This document shows, in pieces, positions 1-8,007 of a DNA stretch of 64,000 nt. A program made the position numbers and the translations under genes. The stretch lies in the NCBI RefSeq assembly GCF_900101095.1, contig NZ_FNFM01000008.1:1-64000 (forward strand). The letters run 5' to 3'. The notes beneath the pieces are model-generated. The model ran no database searches and had not been told where the DNA came from. It saw nothing but the letters and a program-made list of their open reading frames with translations. Position 1 is the stretch's first letter; each line of letters begins with the position of its first letter. This DNA is from Actinopolyspora mzabensis. Lineage in GTDB: Bacteria; Actinomycetota; Actinomycetes; Mycobacteriales; Pseudonocardiaceae.

Positions 1-31
1 GCCGTCCCCACCGGCCACACCGAACCCACCA

Positions 32-277
32 TCACCGGGCACCACCACCCTCATCACCCAGCACACCCGCATCGACCACACCGTCCACGGCCCCACCACC
101 GAACGACACCGCCGCCGCGTGCTCCCGCAGCTGCCGCGCCACCCGCTCCAGCACCACCGCCGTCTCCGCGCACTGCCGCGCCGTGGCCCGACCACCGGCC
201 AGGTCGTAGGCCACCCGCTCCAGCACCCACTCCTCGTGCTTCAGCACGATCGCCAACCTCGCCCGCTCACCGGTCAC
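32..277 (-). CDS. small hypothetical protein, actinobacterial
   Basis: Encodes 81 residues from a GTG that overlaps the stop codon of the upstream zinc-finger-like gene in a GTGA arrangement, so the two are probably translationally coupled. The protein is helical in character, with a charged N-terminal half containing KHEEWVLERVAYDLAGG and a conserved-looking RATARQCAE stretch. There is no signal peptide or membrane segment. Small proteins of this look sit beside XRE/DUF397 loci in related actinobacteria, but no function is recognised. A longer start upstream is possible and would overlap the neighbour heavily. Confidence 0.6.
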   Translation of the reverse strand: MTGERARLAIVLKHEEWVLERVAYDLAGGRATARQCAETAVVLERVARQLREHAAAVSFGGGAVDGVVDAGVLGDEGGGAR

Positions 278-531
278 GACCGCACCACCCTTCCGGCGCG
301 CCGCTCGACCTCGGCCAACGACTCCAACCCGGCCAGCTCCCGAGTCCGCTCGTCGCAGTCGCGGCACGTGCCCCACAACCACGCCACCTCACCCGTCTCC
401 GCCGACACCTCCACGCCGCACAACGTCGACACCACCACACCCTCCGGAAACTCCACCCCCGGCAGCGGCACCACATCCCCACTCGCATGCCGAGCACCAC
501 CACCCGGCACCCACACGAACGGATGCGACAC
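274..531 (-). CDS. zinc-finger-like small protein
   Basis: Encodes 85 residues from a GTG preceded by AAGGAG about 9 nt upstream. Candidate metal ligands are an N-terminal His (ARHASGD), a Cys in STLCGVEV and a CRDC pair in WLWGTCRDCDERT, the layout of the short zinc-finger proteins found next to XRE/DUF397 regulators in actinobacteria. It is divergent from the XRE gene at 668, and the palindromic operator at 570-608 lies between them, so both are probably controlled from the same site. Zinc binding is inferred from the cysteine spacing only. Confidence 0.6.
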   Translation of the reverse strand: MSHPFVWVPGGGARHASGDVVPLPGVEFPEGVVVSTLCGVEVSAETGEVAWLWGTCRDCDERTRELAGLESLAEVERRAGRVVRS

Positions 532-553
532 GAGCGATCACTCCTTATCGAAT

Positions 554-608
554 AGTGCACTAACTTCCATTTGGTGCATGCACAGATTTTCAGTGCATGC
601 ACCAAATC
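554..608. promoter_or_regulatory. palindromic operator between divergent zinc-finger and XRE genes
   Basis: A 15-bp arm (ATTTGGTGCATGCAC, 570-584) is repeated exactly inverted at 594-608 after a 9-bp spacer. The inner GTGCATGCAC of each arm is itself a palindrome. A third related palindrome, TAGTGCACTA, sits at 554-563. The same GTGCAT/ATGCAC core recurs upstream of the second XRE gene near 43260, so this is the likely autoregulatory binding site of the XRE/DUF5753 regulators. Confidence 0.7.
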
Positions 609-667
609 CGCAATGCTTCGATCGAGTGACACTCAGAAACAACGCGGCAACTGACTAGGATCGGTGC

Positions 668-1510
668 ATGGCCAGCACCGCTGATACCCCACGTTCTCGC
701 CAACTCGGTGCCGAGCTGCGGCAAGCACGCAAAGCTTCCGGTATGACCACTCACCAGCTAGGACGGCAACTCGACCGCTCACACACCCACGTGTCACGGT
801 GGGAAACCGGCAAGCTCACGCCGAGCGAAGCGGACACGAGCGCGGTGCTGGGAATCCTCGGTGTCACCGGTGAGGAGCGCGATCGACTGCTCAAACTGGC
901 ACGCGACGCGGGAGATCCGAACTGGGTCGCTCCCGGTGTCGATCGCCAGCTGGCGGCGCTGACCGAGTACGAACGGACAGCACGCACCATCGTCGATGTA
1001 CAACCGCTACTGATCCCCGGACTGCTCCAAACCGCCGAATACGCCAGATCCATCATGATCGGCGCAGGCGCTACGCGTGGCGAAGCAGATCAGCGAGTCA
1101 CCTTCCGTCTCGGCCGTCGAGACGTTCTCACCCAACGCGATCCGGTCGAACTCGTCGCCGTCATCGGCGAACACGCACTCCGCTACCCACCCTGCGAACC
1201 AGGCGTGATGTTGGAACAACTACGCCACCTGATCAGCTGGACAGAGCTACCCAATGTCTCCCTTGGTGCCATTCCCCTGGAACAGCGCTACACGCCAGCA
1301 CTCGAAGGCCCTTTCATGCTCCTCGAATTCGAGCGAGCCAAACCAGTCGTCCATCTCGAACACTACCGTTCCAGCACCACCATCACCGACGCCAAAGACG
1401 TGGCCGACTACCAATCAGCAGCCGATAACCTCCGAAAGACCACCCTGAGCCCCGATACCACCACACGACTCATAACCAAGATCATCGAAGAACTGAAGGA
1501 GGCAACATGA
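668..1510 (+). CDS. XRE-family regulator with DUF5753 (Scr1-like) domain
   Basis: Encodes 280 residues. Residues about 11-65 form an XRE helix-turn-helix (LGAELRQARKASGM, then RSHTHVSRWETGKL). The rest is the DUF5753 region with its typical LIPGLLQTAEYAR motif. Proteins of this build (WhiJ-like or Scr1-like) are paired in actinobacteria with a DUF397 protein and have been described as antitoxin-like regulators. The stop codon overlaps the ATG of the DUF397 gene (ATGA), so the pair is co-translated. A large inverted repeat lies about 60 bp upstream of the start. Base composition is lower in GC than the core genes of the window, consistent with accessory DNA. Confidence 0.9.
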   Translation: MASTADTPRSRQLGAELRQARKASGMTTHQLGRQLDRSHTHVSRWETGKLTPSEADTSAVLGILGVTGEERDRLLKLARDAGDPNWVAPGVDRQLAALTEYERTARTIVDVQPLLIPGLLQTAEYARSIMIGAGATRGEADQRVTFRLGRRDVLTQRDPVELVAVIGEHALRYPPCEPGVMLEQLRHLISWTELPNVSLGAIPLEQRYTPALEGPFMLLEFERAKPVVHLEHYRSSTTITDAKDVADYQSAADNLRKTTLSPDTTTRLITKIIEELKEAT

Positions 1511-1695
1511 GCCCAGCAACCCACTGGCACAAGTCCAGCTACAGCGGCAACCAAACCAACTGCGTCGAAGTCGGGCGGTTAACCCACGGCGCGGCCGTCC
1601 GCGACACCAAAAACCGCACAGCCGGACACCTCACCACCACCCAAGCACAGTGGACAGCCTTCATCACCGCCCTCAAAACCAACCGGTTCGAGTGA
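1507..1695 (+). CDS. DUF397 domain protein
   Basis: A 62-residue protein with the family hallmarks WHKSSYSGNQTNCVEV near the N-terminus, VRDTKN in the middle and a WTAFITAL-type C-terminal motif. DUF397 proteins are the small partners of XRE/DUF5753 regulators; their biochemical role is unsettled, and they have been proposed to be toxin-like or to antagonise the regulator. The ATG overlaps the regulator's stop. One leucine is encoded by TTA (in VGRLTHG), the codon read by the developmentally controlled bldA tRNA in streptomycetes. A hairpin terminator follows directly. Confidence 0.9.
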   Translation: MSPATHWHKSSYSGNQTNCVEVGRLTHGAAVRDTKNRTAGHLTTTQAQWTAFITALKTNRFE

Positions 1696-1713
1696 AGCCG
1701 AACACCACCGAAG

Positions 1714-1749
1714 CCGCCCCGACGGGAGCACATACGTCGGGGCGGTTTT
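1714..1749 (+). terminator. intrinsic terminator after DUF397
   Basis: A perfect 10-bp stem, CCGCCCCGAC (1714-1723) with GTCGGGGCGG (1736-1745), is followed by TTTT. It lies 19 bp after the DUF397 stop codon. Confidence 0.75.
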
Positions 1750-1770
1750 CGCATCGGAAACCTCCACGCC

Positions 1771-2115
1771 GTGGAGAGCACGATCGTGGTCGACCCGCGC
1801 GTGGCTCGCTCCGTCGTTCGGGCCGCCCTCGACAACGACGACCTGTTACCCGGAACTCGACGGCAATACCTCGCAGCCTCGTCCGAACTGGTGCGCTGGA
1901 TCCGCCCTGCCACCAGGCTCATTCGCTGCGCCCAATCCGTGCTCGCCGACCGCCCCAGGCTCTCGCCGATAACGGTGAAACGCTTTTTCAAGTGGGGCCG
2001 CGACGCGGGGCTGCTCTGGCGCGTGTTCCACCCACGGTTTTCCCACCGGCAGTGTCACCGGCCTCGCGGGGGGGCTACGTCATCCTCGGCGAAATCGGCC
2101 GGTGACCACCACTGA
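1771..2115 (+). CDS. hypothetical protein, uncertain
   Basis: An open frame of 114 residues from a GTG. The first 90 residues read like protein (LVRWIRPATRLIRCAQSVL, then TVKRFFKWGRDAG) with G/C-biased third positions. The last 25 residues (RQCHRPRGGATSSS) look like read-through beyond a damaged end. No convincing ribosome binding site was seen and no family is recognised. It lies just past the terminator of the XRE-DUF397 pair and could be a degraded remnant. Confidence 0.3.
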   Translation: MESTIVVDPRVARSVVRAALDNDDLLPGTRRQYLAASSELVRWIRPATRLIRCAQSVLADRPRLSPITVKRFFKWGRDAGLLWRVFHPRFSHRQCHRPRGGATSSSAKSAGDHH

Positions 2116-2172
2116 TGGTGGGTGATCGTTACCACGATTTCTGCGTTGTCAGCAGTGTTGTAGTGTAGCCGA

Positions 2173-2217
2173 ACGGGCGGGAATGGGTGGTGGTAGCGCC
2201 CATCCATTCTCGCCCGT
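2173..2217 (-). terminator. long imperfect hairpin downstream of the DGQHR gene
   Basis: An 18-nt arm at 2173-2190 pairs with 2200-2217 with two mismatches or G-U pairs (ACGGGCG and TTCTCGCCCGT at the ends). It sits 31 bp beyond the stop of the minus-strand gene ending at 2248. There is no clear U tract, so its role as terminator is inferred from position. Confidence 0.5.
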
Positions 2218-2247
2218 GTGTATCAACTCAAAACGACTCTCGCCTGA

Positions 2248-3153
2248 TCAAATCGGCCTCGGGAATTTCTCCCACGTGAATTCCTGCTCGGCGCGGGGCA
2301 TCCGCATCAGTTTCAGCTCGTTACCCTTCCGGAAGTGGTTCCACGCCTGGATGATGACGTAGAGATTCACATGCTCCGCCCGCCGCGTGCCGCGTCCCGG
2401 CGCACGGATCAGCGCTTCCCGCAGCCGGAACACCGGATCGTGCTCGCCCACCGGGATCCCCGAGTTAAGCCGGTCAAAGAACACCTCAGCGTCCGGAACG
2501 CTACACGTCCGCAGCAGCCACGCCGCCATCCCCGCCTGCGCCTCGGTCAGCAGGTGCCGGGTGAGCGTGGTCTTGTTATCCAGAATGAACCGCACCGTCT
2601 CGATCACCTCCTGATGCGTCGTGGAGGTGACATCGATGTCGTCTGCGGTGAACTTGATCGAGCCCAGGTTGAGGTATTGGCCGTTCATCCAGGCGAAGAC
2701 CCGCTTGTGCACCGAGGCCACCACCGAGGCTTTTGGCATCGTCTCGGTGCCACTGCCGTGCCGAATGGAGAGGTTGTCCGAGGTCGACCGTGCCCGCCCC
2801 GCATCGATGGTGCCCATCGCCTCGTCGGGGACGTTGTAGGCGATGTTCATCTCGACCGGGGTCTCGGTTGTGATGACCGCCTGGAACCGGTGCTGCCCAT
2901 CAGTGAGCTGCCCCTCCACGTTGTACTTGACGGTCTCGCCGTTGTCCGGTTCCCACCGCCCTGCGTGGATGCTGCGGACCAGCGCCTGCACGCTCGCGTT
3001 GGCAATGCTGCGGTTCCGAGCCCGGTTTTCCAGGTCCATCGCGGCCCGTTCCGGCGTAATCGTCTCACGCCGGAAAACCACCCCCGGCCGTTTCCGTCCC
3101 ACGGGGCTGTGCGGGGTAGCGCTCCGCACAGCCCCAGCTGTTGAGTTTTCCAT
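2248..3153 (-). CDS. ParB-like / DGQHR-motif protein, phage-type
   Basis: Encodes 301 residues from the ATG at 3153; an in-frame start at 3231 would add 26 residues of unlikely sequence. Residues about 45-110 carry NRSIANASVQALVRSI followed by a GQLTDGQHRFQAVI motif, matching the ParB/sulfiredoxin-like fold of proteins common in actinophages and integrated elements; the DGQHR signature also marks DndB-like proteins. The remainder is helical with no recognised domain. There is no partner Dnd or partition gene nearby. A cluster of inverted repeats lies about 210 bp upstream. The role is unknown; a regulatory or DNA-linked function is inferred. Confidence 0.65.
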   Translation of the reverse strand: MENSTAGAVRSATPHSPVGRKRPGVVFRRETITPERAAMDLENRARNRSIANASVQALVRSIHAGRWEPDNGETVKYNVEGQLTDGQHRFQAVITTETPVEMNIAYNVPDEAMGTIDAGRARSTSDNLSIRHGSGTETMPKASVVASVHKRVFAWMNGQYLNLGSIKFTADDIDVTSTTHQEVIETVRFILDNKTTLTRHLLTEAQAGMAAWLLRTCSVPDAEVFFDRLNSGIPVGEHDPVFRLREALIRAPGRGTRRAEHVNLYVIIQAWNHFRKGNELKLMRMPRAEQEFTWEKFPRPI

Positions 3154-3971
3154 GTCGCCATGATGCACCAGATCTCCGACAGGATGGAACAAGCCCCCCG
3201 TATCCCGAAAAAGGCACACGATAAATACCACTAGTCACCTGCGTGACCAGCGAAAAAGCACATCCCAAGCTCCCTTTGAGGGCGGGGAAGCAATGTTCCA
3301 AAAAATCCAAAACGGTGCATGTCACACAGGAACGGAACGCTCACAGTGGTCAAACCATGCCAGTCGAACGATCCGTTCGATCCGGCCGGATCGAACGGTC
3401 CGCTCGTCCTGACCGGGGCGAACACTGTGAACGGTTCGACGCACCACGTTTTCACCAGGTGATGGAGATACATGTCAGCCCGTCAGGGGCTTCATCGAAT
3501 TGATGGAATATTCCAGTCAGCATCGGCTCCGAGGCGTTCCCGCGTCTGACACATGCACTGCCCAGAACCGAGCCTGTCGTCGTGCTCCGCCTCCGCACAG
3601 GCTCCGAAAAAGGGACGCGTCACTGCCTGAAACAGACAGCAACGCGCCCCAACCCATGTTCCGGAGGGGCTTCCCTTCACGCACGTCCCCCGAAGAGCGC
3701 TCGCACCCCTGAAGCGGAGAACTCAGGCTATGCCTGGCGGGTCTGCCCCGTCTTCACAGCCTCATGAAACACCGACCACTCGGCCTCATCAAACACCATG
3801 ACGGCCCGTCGGGCTGGTTGGAATCCCACAGCCCCACAGCCGACCCTGCGTCTTTCCACTCGATACAGTTGTCATCGTTCGGCGTGCTACGGAATATTTT
3901 TCCATCCTTCAGCAGAAAACGTGTTTTGCGCCTCTATTGGGCCGAGTTGCATTACTATATTCCTGCCTCCA
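3154..3971. other. gene-poor gap with palindrome cluster
   Basis: No credible coding region was found on either strand. Short open frames here lack ribosome binding sites and codon bias. GC content drops around 3880-4000. The notable content is the inverted-repeat cluster at 3364-3398. Confidence 0.5.
3364..3398. repeat. nested palindromes built from TCGAACG/CGTTCGA
   Basis: TCGAACG (3364-3370) faces CGTTCGA (3374-3380) across 3 bp. A perfect 26-bp palindrome follows (arms CCGTTCGATCCGG and CCGGATCGAACGG, 3373-3398). A further CGGTTCGA occurs near 3430. The alternating boxes look like a multi-site binding region upstream of the DGQHR-motif gene. Confidence 0.7.
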
Positions 3972-4256
3972 TTAATTCTGCACACCGTATTTTTCAGCGA
4001 CGTTCTTGATAAATTTGCACGTTTCTGTGTACCCCAATACCGCGCCGTTCAGTGCGGCATATGCATCGGCGAAGCATTGAAGGGAATCCTGGTCATCGAC
4101 GTAGAGAGCGCCGGACGAATGTGGGACGTAGGCGAAGTCCTTGATACTCCCGTCAAACGTAGGATTGTGAAGTCTGTCCAGGTGGACGAAATTTTCGCAC
4201 TGAACGGAAGTACGTGGGGCGACGCGCTACTTTCGTCTGGTTCCGCCACTGCTCAT
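3972..4256 (-). pseudogene. partner gene of Phd antitoxin, interrupted by in-frame TAG
   Basis: An ATG at 4256 overlaps the Phd-type gene's stop codon (ATGA). The frame meets TAG at codon 10 (4229-4227), then runs open for 84 more codons to TAA at 3974-3972. The downstream part reads as genuine protein: NFVHLDRLHNPTF, DFAYVPHSSGALYVDDQDSL, CFADAYAALNGAVLG, FIKNVAEKYGVQN. No ATG, GTG or TTG in the right place after the stop would rescue it. In related genomes a small gene follows this type of antitoxin, so this is probably its partner, inactivated by a nonsense mutation or a sequencing error. Confidence 0.65.
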
Positions 4257-4783
4257 ACGTTGCCGGGAGGTTCGGTAGCCGGGTCGTGGTCGGTGGCATC
4301 GGTAGCCAGCGGGGTGTGCACCTCGCGGTCGGCGTGCACCTCCGCCGTGTGTTTCCGGGACTCGATAACCCGCGCCACGGGCGCCGGATCGTCGATGGTT
4401 TCGGTGGCGCGCAGTGTCTCGACGAGTTCCACCACGAACGCACGGACGTCCTCGGTGGGCAGGAAGCGTACCCAGGGAAATACTTCGGGGACGACATCGA
4501 CCAGTAAGGACAGCGCGGCCCCGTCCTGGCGCATCATGGCCGTGAACAGTGCGGTGGTTGCCGAGACGACCTCGTTCTCCTGCTCGGCCCGGGCAGCGGT
4601 GGTCAGCACCAGGCCCTCGTGGTCACGGCGGCGCAGCCACAGCTGACGGCTACGGCTCGCATCGATGTTGGCACCTGTGTCCTTGGGATGGTTGACCAGC
4701 TCGGAGAACCGAACCTCCAGAGCACGTTCCACAGTTTTAAACCAGTACGAAACTCGAAGAGGCGCAAGCAACCCCACAGGCAT
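4253..4783 (-). CDS. Phd/YefM-like antitoxin (prevent-host-death family)
   Basis: Encodes 176 residues from an ATG with GGAGG 9 nt upstream. After a leader of about 23 residues comes the Phd-like N-terminal block VRFSELVNHPKDTG, then the LWLRRRDHEGLVLTT segment, the layout of the actinobacterial prevent-host-death antitoxins that bind DNA and a toxin. The C-terminal half (FPWVRFLPTEDVRAFVVELV, SRKHTAEVHAD) is the extension typical of this subfamily. The downstream partner gene overlaps the stop codon but is interrupted by TAG. Family assignment is good; activity as an antitoxin is inferred. Confidence 0.75.
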   Translation of the reverse strand: MPVGLLAPLRVSYWFKTVERALEVRFSELVNHPKDTGANIDASRSRQLWLRRRDHEGLVLTTAARAEQENEVVSATTALFTAMMRQDGAALSLLVDVVPEVFPWVRFLPTEDVRAFVVELVETLRATETIDDPAPVARVIESRKHTAEVHADREVHTPLATDATDHDPATEPPGNV

Positions 4784-4867
4784 TCACGGACGCCTCCACC
4801 GCTGTAGAGAGCACCGCTCAGCGGGATATCCGGACTCTGCCACCACCTTCACGGAACCAACCCGGTG

Positions 4868-5074
4868 CTATCCGCCCTCCGAACTCGAAGTCGATGGACG
4901 CCAGTACAACATCCCCACCGCGAAGACCACGGCGAGACACGCGAGCACCCCGATGCCCCAGAAGTCGCCCTGCTCGCCCGAGTCGAACAGCGACGGTATG
5001 AGCAACATCAACGCGGCAGCCGACACGGCCATCCCGGCCAGGCTGACCACGAACAGCCACGTCTCCTTCATCAT
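4868..5074 (-). CDS. small two-helix membrane protein
   Basis: Encodes 68 residues from the ATG at 5074, preceded by AAGGTGAGG; a longer form from TTG at 5122 is possible. Two hydrophobic helices are clear: WLFVVSLAGMAVSAAALMLL and FWGIGVLACLAVVFAVGMLY, joined by a short acidic loop (FDSGEQGD). The C-terminus ends in a serine-rich tail. No family is recognised. It lies between two toxin-antitoxin-like modules on the same strand and could share a transcript with either. Confidence 0.55.
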   Translation of the reverse strand: MMKETWLFVVSLAGMAVSAAALMLLIPSLFDSGEQGDFWGIGVLACLAVVFAVGMLYWRPSTSSSEGG

Positions 5075-5197
5075 CCTCACCTTAACCGAAGCAGCCTGCG
5101 AGGAGAACGATCGACGCATCAACGACGGTGCGGAACTTCAGCTTCCTGGCGTCCCGAACAATCCCGCGAACGCAGTGCCGAAGTTCACCGCGAGACC

Positions 5198-5437
5198 TCA
5201 GAGCGCGGTGATGCGCAGCACGTCGATCAACAACATCCGCTCACCGACGGTGTACATGACGATACCGCCGTCGAAAGCGGCTTTCCACTGGTCACGACCT
5301 TTGTCATAGGTGCCGGTACGTGGCTCGACACGCAGCTCGTCCAGTCGCTTGTCCACTGCCTTCTGGAGTCGCGGCGGGAGATCGTTGTAAGTTCGATCGG
5401 CCTGTTCGCCCCAACGAATCGTGTAGCGAGCCGTCAA
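5198..5437 (-). CDS. RelE/ParE-like toxin
   Basis: Encodes 79 residues if translation starts at the TTG overlapping the upstream stop (TTGA); an alternative TTG at 5449 adds 4 residues. The N-terminus YTIRWGEQADRTYNDLPPRLQ and the later DELRVEPRTGTYDKG, VMYTVGERMLLIDVLRI fit the small RelE/ParE fold: an alpha-helical hairpin followed by a beta-sheet ending in the D-V-x-R-I strand. Such proteins act as ribosome-dependent mRNA nucleases or gyrase poisons. The directly coupled upstream gene is the likely antitoxin. Confidence 0.75.
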   Translation of the reverse strand: MTARYTIRWGEQADRTYNDLPPRLQKAVDKRLDELRVEPRTGTYDKGRDQWKAAFDGGIVMYTVGERMLLIDVLRITAL

Positions 5438-5727
5438 TGCCGCAACCAAATCGGAGGGGTGGTGGGATCGCTCAAGTCGTCGATCCGTTCCGAGAATCCG
5501 GTCTGGTCACCCTCCTCGAACAGGCGGCGCATCATTTCCCGGTCGTGCTCGGTCGGCGGATTCGCGGCACTGGTGGCGGTGGCCCACCACTCCGTGAACC
5601 GCTCCTCGGTGAACCCGTACTCCCGCTCCAGATCGAACTTCATGAGCTCATCCGACTCGCCGTACAACCGCAACGCCTCCCGAACATCGTCCGGGTCACG
5701 CTCGACCACCAAGGGCCCAGAATCCAT
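5434..5727 (-). CDS. putative antitoxin of RelE-like toxin
   Basis: Encodes 97 residues from the ATG at 5727; an in-frame start at 5766 also exists. The protein is acidic and helical (VERDPDDVREALRLYGESDEL, FTEERFTEWWATATS, HDREMMRRLFEEGD) and ends in PPIWLRH, where its TGA overlaps the toxin's TTG. Gene order, size, acidity and overlap match antitoxins of RelE/ParE modules. No DNA-binding motif can be named with certainty, so the assignment rests mainly on context. Confidence 0.55.
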   Translation of the reverse strand: MDSGPLVVERDPDDVREALRLYGESDELMKFDLEREYGFTEERFTEWWATATSAANPPTEHDREMMRRLFEEGDQTGFSERIDDLSDPTTPPIWLRH

Positions 5728-6213
5728 CCGGAACACAGCACGAAGTATGCCAACACCACCAACCACACCGCACCCCTGACCAGCCAGAAATCATCCCTAT
5801 CAGCCCCCGGCGACACGCAAGATCACCCGGTCGAGTTGCCAGGGGGACGTAGTGGGACTCCAACCCCGAGGGCAGAGTCGCACCACACGAAGTGACAACG
5901 GCCAGGAGGACTCTCCGCCACATCCGTGGCAGACCTGAGATCGACGGTACGTGCCCGCCGTCGATACCCGTACCGCCGTTCCGGGCAACGGCCGAGAACA
6001 CCCGCGGCGCCTCGGGAAGTACCGCCGCCCCACGAGCAGGAACGCAAAAAGAAGACCCCGAAAAATTATCGCGTTTTCGGGCACGACCCTAGCCCAATCG
6101 CATGATTTCCGAGCAATCCCCTACTGCTTCCGGCCGGATTCCAATAATCTCTCCAACTGAAAGGCAACAGGCACTCACCCGAATATCGGAAACCACCCCA
6201 GGGAGGTCCGGAA
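5728..6213. other. intergenic region upstream of fulvocin-like gene
   Basis: No credible gene was seen. The right half is unusually AT-rich for the window. It holds an inverted repeat, CCCGAAAA (6057-6064) with TTTTCGGG (6074-6081), and then the ribosome binding site GGGAGG (6201-6206). The region probably carries the promoter of the bacteriocin-like gene. Confidence 0.45.
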
Positions 6214-7185
6214 TTGAGTGGCGAACAGCAGCGTTGGATACTGGCTTTCGACGGATCCTGTGCGACATGTCGAGAAATCTCCGACGCAATAGCGGAAGCG
6301 TGTGACGGCAAGCTCGAAGTGCTGCCGTTGAACCATCCGCAGGTGCAGTACTGGCGGGAGACGAAGTTCGGTGAGCAACCCCCGCACTCCCCCACACTGC
6401 TGCGAATCGAGCGGACCGAGACGCGGGCCTGGACCGGCCCGACGATGACACTGCCGCTGCTGCGCAGGTTGGGCTTTCGCTCCACCACACGTGTGCTGCG
6501 CTCGCTCGGCGTGCTGCGCAGGCAGGCGAACGGTCATCCGCTGGAATCCACCGAGCCCAACACCCTGGGCCGGGCGGGCTTCCTGCGCCTCGGCGGCGGC
6601 GCGGCGCTGGCGACCGGAATCGTGCTCTTCGGCAAGACCTCCGCACTGGCCGAACAGCGCTGTGCCGCGGCGCAGCGCTGGGCCGAGACCAACGCGAACA
6701 ACCTCCCCGCGCGGTACGACGAACTCGTCGGCTACCCGATGGCCTATCGGCGTGCGATCTACGCGAAATCCTCCCCCGAACGAAAGGCGCGCTTCTGGAG
6801 CGATCACCTCAAGCGTTACCGCACCGAGAATCCCGACCTTTCCACGGAACAACGAGAGGCACTGGACGAGGCCGAGGCGATCGCCGCCAATCCGGTGAAT
6901 TTCATCCCGGAAAACGCCCCGACGCGTGCGGTGGAGAATGTCGATCGAAAAATGCGGAACGCTTTCGGGACGGACGAGGCCGGACGGGCGATCGCCACGC
7001 TCGGACCGGCGGAGCGCCGCGCCACCGAAACCGCACCAGTCGCCTGCGAATGCACCAACGAGAGCGAGTACTGCCCCGATCGGCACTACTGCCAGTACAA
7101 GTCCCAGAACTGCTCGTTCGTTGACAAGGGCTGCGGCTCGTTCTGGGCGTACGTGTGTAACGGCCTCTGCGAGTACGGCGGCTGA
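6214..7185 (+). CDS. fulvocin C-like bacteriocin precursor with thioredoxin-like leader domain
   Basis: Encodes 323 residues from a TTG with GGGAGG 7 nt upstream. It has three parts. Residues 8-80 resemble a thioredoxin-like or DUF393-like domain with CATC at 16-19. Residues 118-146 form a hydrophobic segment (GRAGFLRLGGGAALATGIVL) that recalls a degenerate Tat signal and ends with ALA. The last 47 residues hold eight cysteines (278, 280, 287, 293, 300, 307, 315, 319) with an EYCP motif, the pattern of the myxobacterial bacteriocin fulvocin C. The CxxC domain may handle disulfides of the C-terminal domain. Residues 147-276 are a charged helical region of unknown role. No immunity gene is obvious. 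Bacteriocin function is inferred from the family. Confidence 0.75.
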   Translation: MSGEQQRWILAFDGSCATCREISDAIAEACDGKLEVLPLNHPQVQYWRETKFGEQPPHSPTLLRIERTETRAWTGPTMTLPLLRRLGFRSTTRVLRSLGVLRRQANGHPLESTEPNTLGRAGFLRLGGGAALATGIVLFGKTSALAEQRCAAAQRWAETNANNLPARYDELVGYPMAYRRAIYAKSSPERKARFWSDHLKRYRTENPDLSTEQREALDEAEAIAANPVNFIPENAPTRAVENVDRKMRNAFGTDEAGRAIATLGPAERRATETAPVACECTNESEYCPDRHYCQYKSQNCSFVDKGCGSFWAYVCNGLCEYGG

Positions 7186-7238
7186 ACCACCGCGCCCCAC
7201 AACCGTTCCGAACCGCTGAAACTCATCGGCGCCGATGA

Positions 7239-7815
<577 letters not shown>

Positions 7816-7980
7816 TGGCGGTCTGGGCCGGAGGCGCGGCCCTGACCCCACCCGCGGCGGCGTGTCCGCCGTGCTCTCGGAATCGCGGAGCGCAGGCCCC
7901 GCCGTGGTCCGCTCCCGGCCCGCATCCCGGACTCCCGCAGCCCCGGAATACAGCCACCGGGGGACCCGTTTAATCGTTAT

Positions 7981-7996
7981 ATACCCCCCGGGGTAT
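7981..7996. promoter_or_regulatory. CsoR/CstR-type operator upstream of rhodanese operon
   Basis: ATACCCCCCGGGGTAT is a nearly perfect 16-bp palindrome 11 bp upstream of the rhodanese start. It matches the operator in front of the repressor gene. Confidence 0.75.
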
Positions 7997-8007
7997 TAGG
8001 AGTGAGC

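Noticed and set aside
3500-3767. Short plus-strand frames in the 3.2-3.9 kb gap
   Set aside because: No ribosome binding site, no codon bias and no protein-like motifs.
4227-4229. TAG in the antitoxin partner as a pyrrolysine or recoded codon
   Set aside because: No recoding signal or pyl gene was seen and actinobacteria of this type rarely use it. A nonsense mutation or sequencing error is simpler.
5800-6084. Minus-strand frames upstream of the fulvocin-like gene
   Set aside because: Overlapping frames with Trp/Cys/Arg-rich translations, no start signal and no family resemblance.
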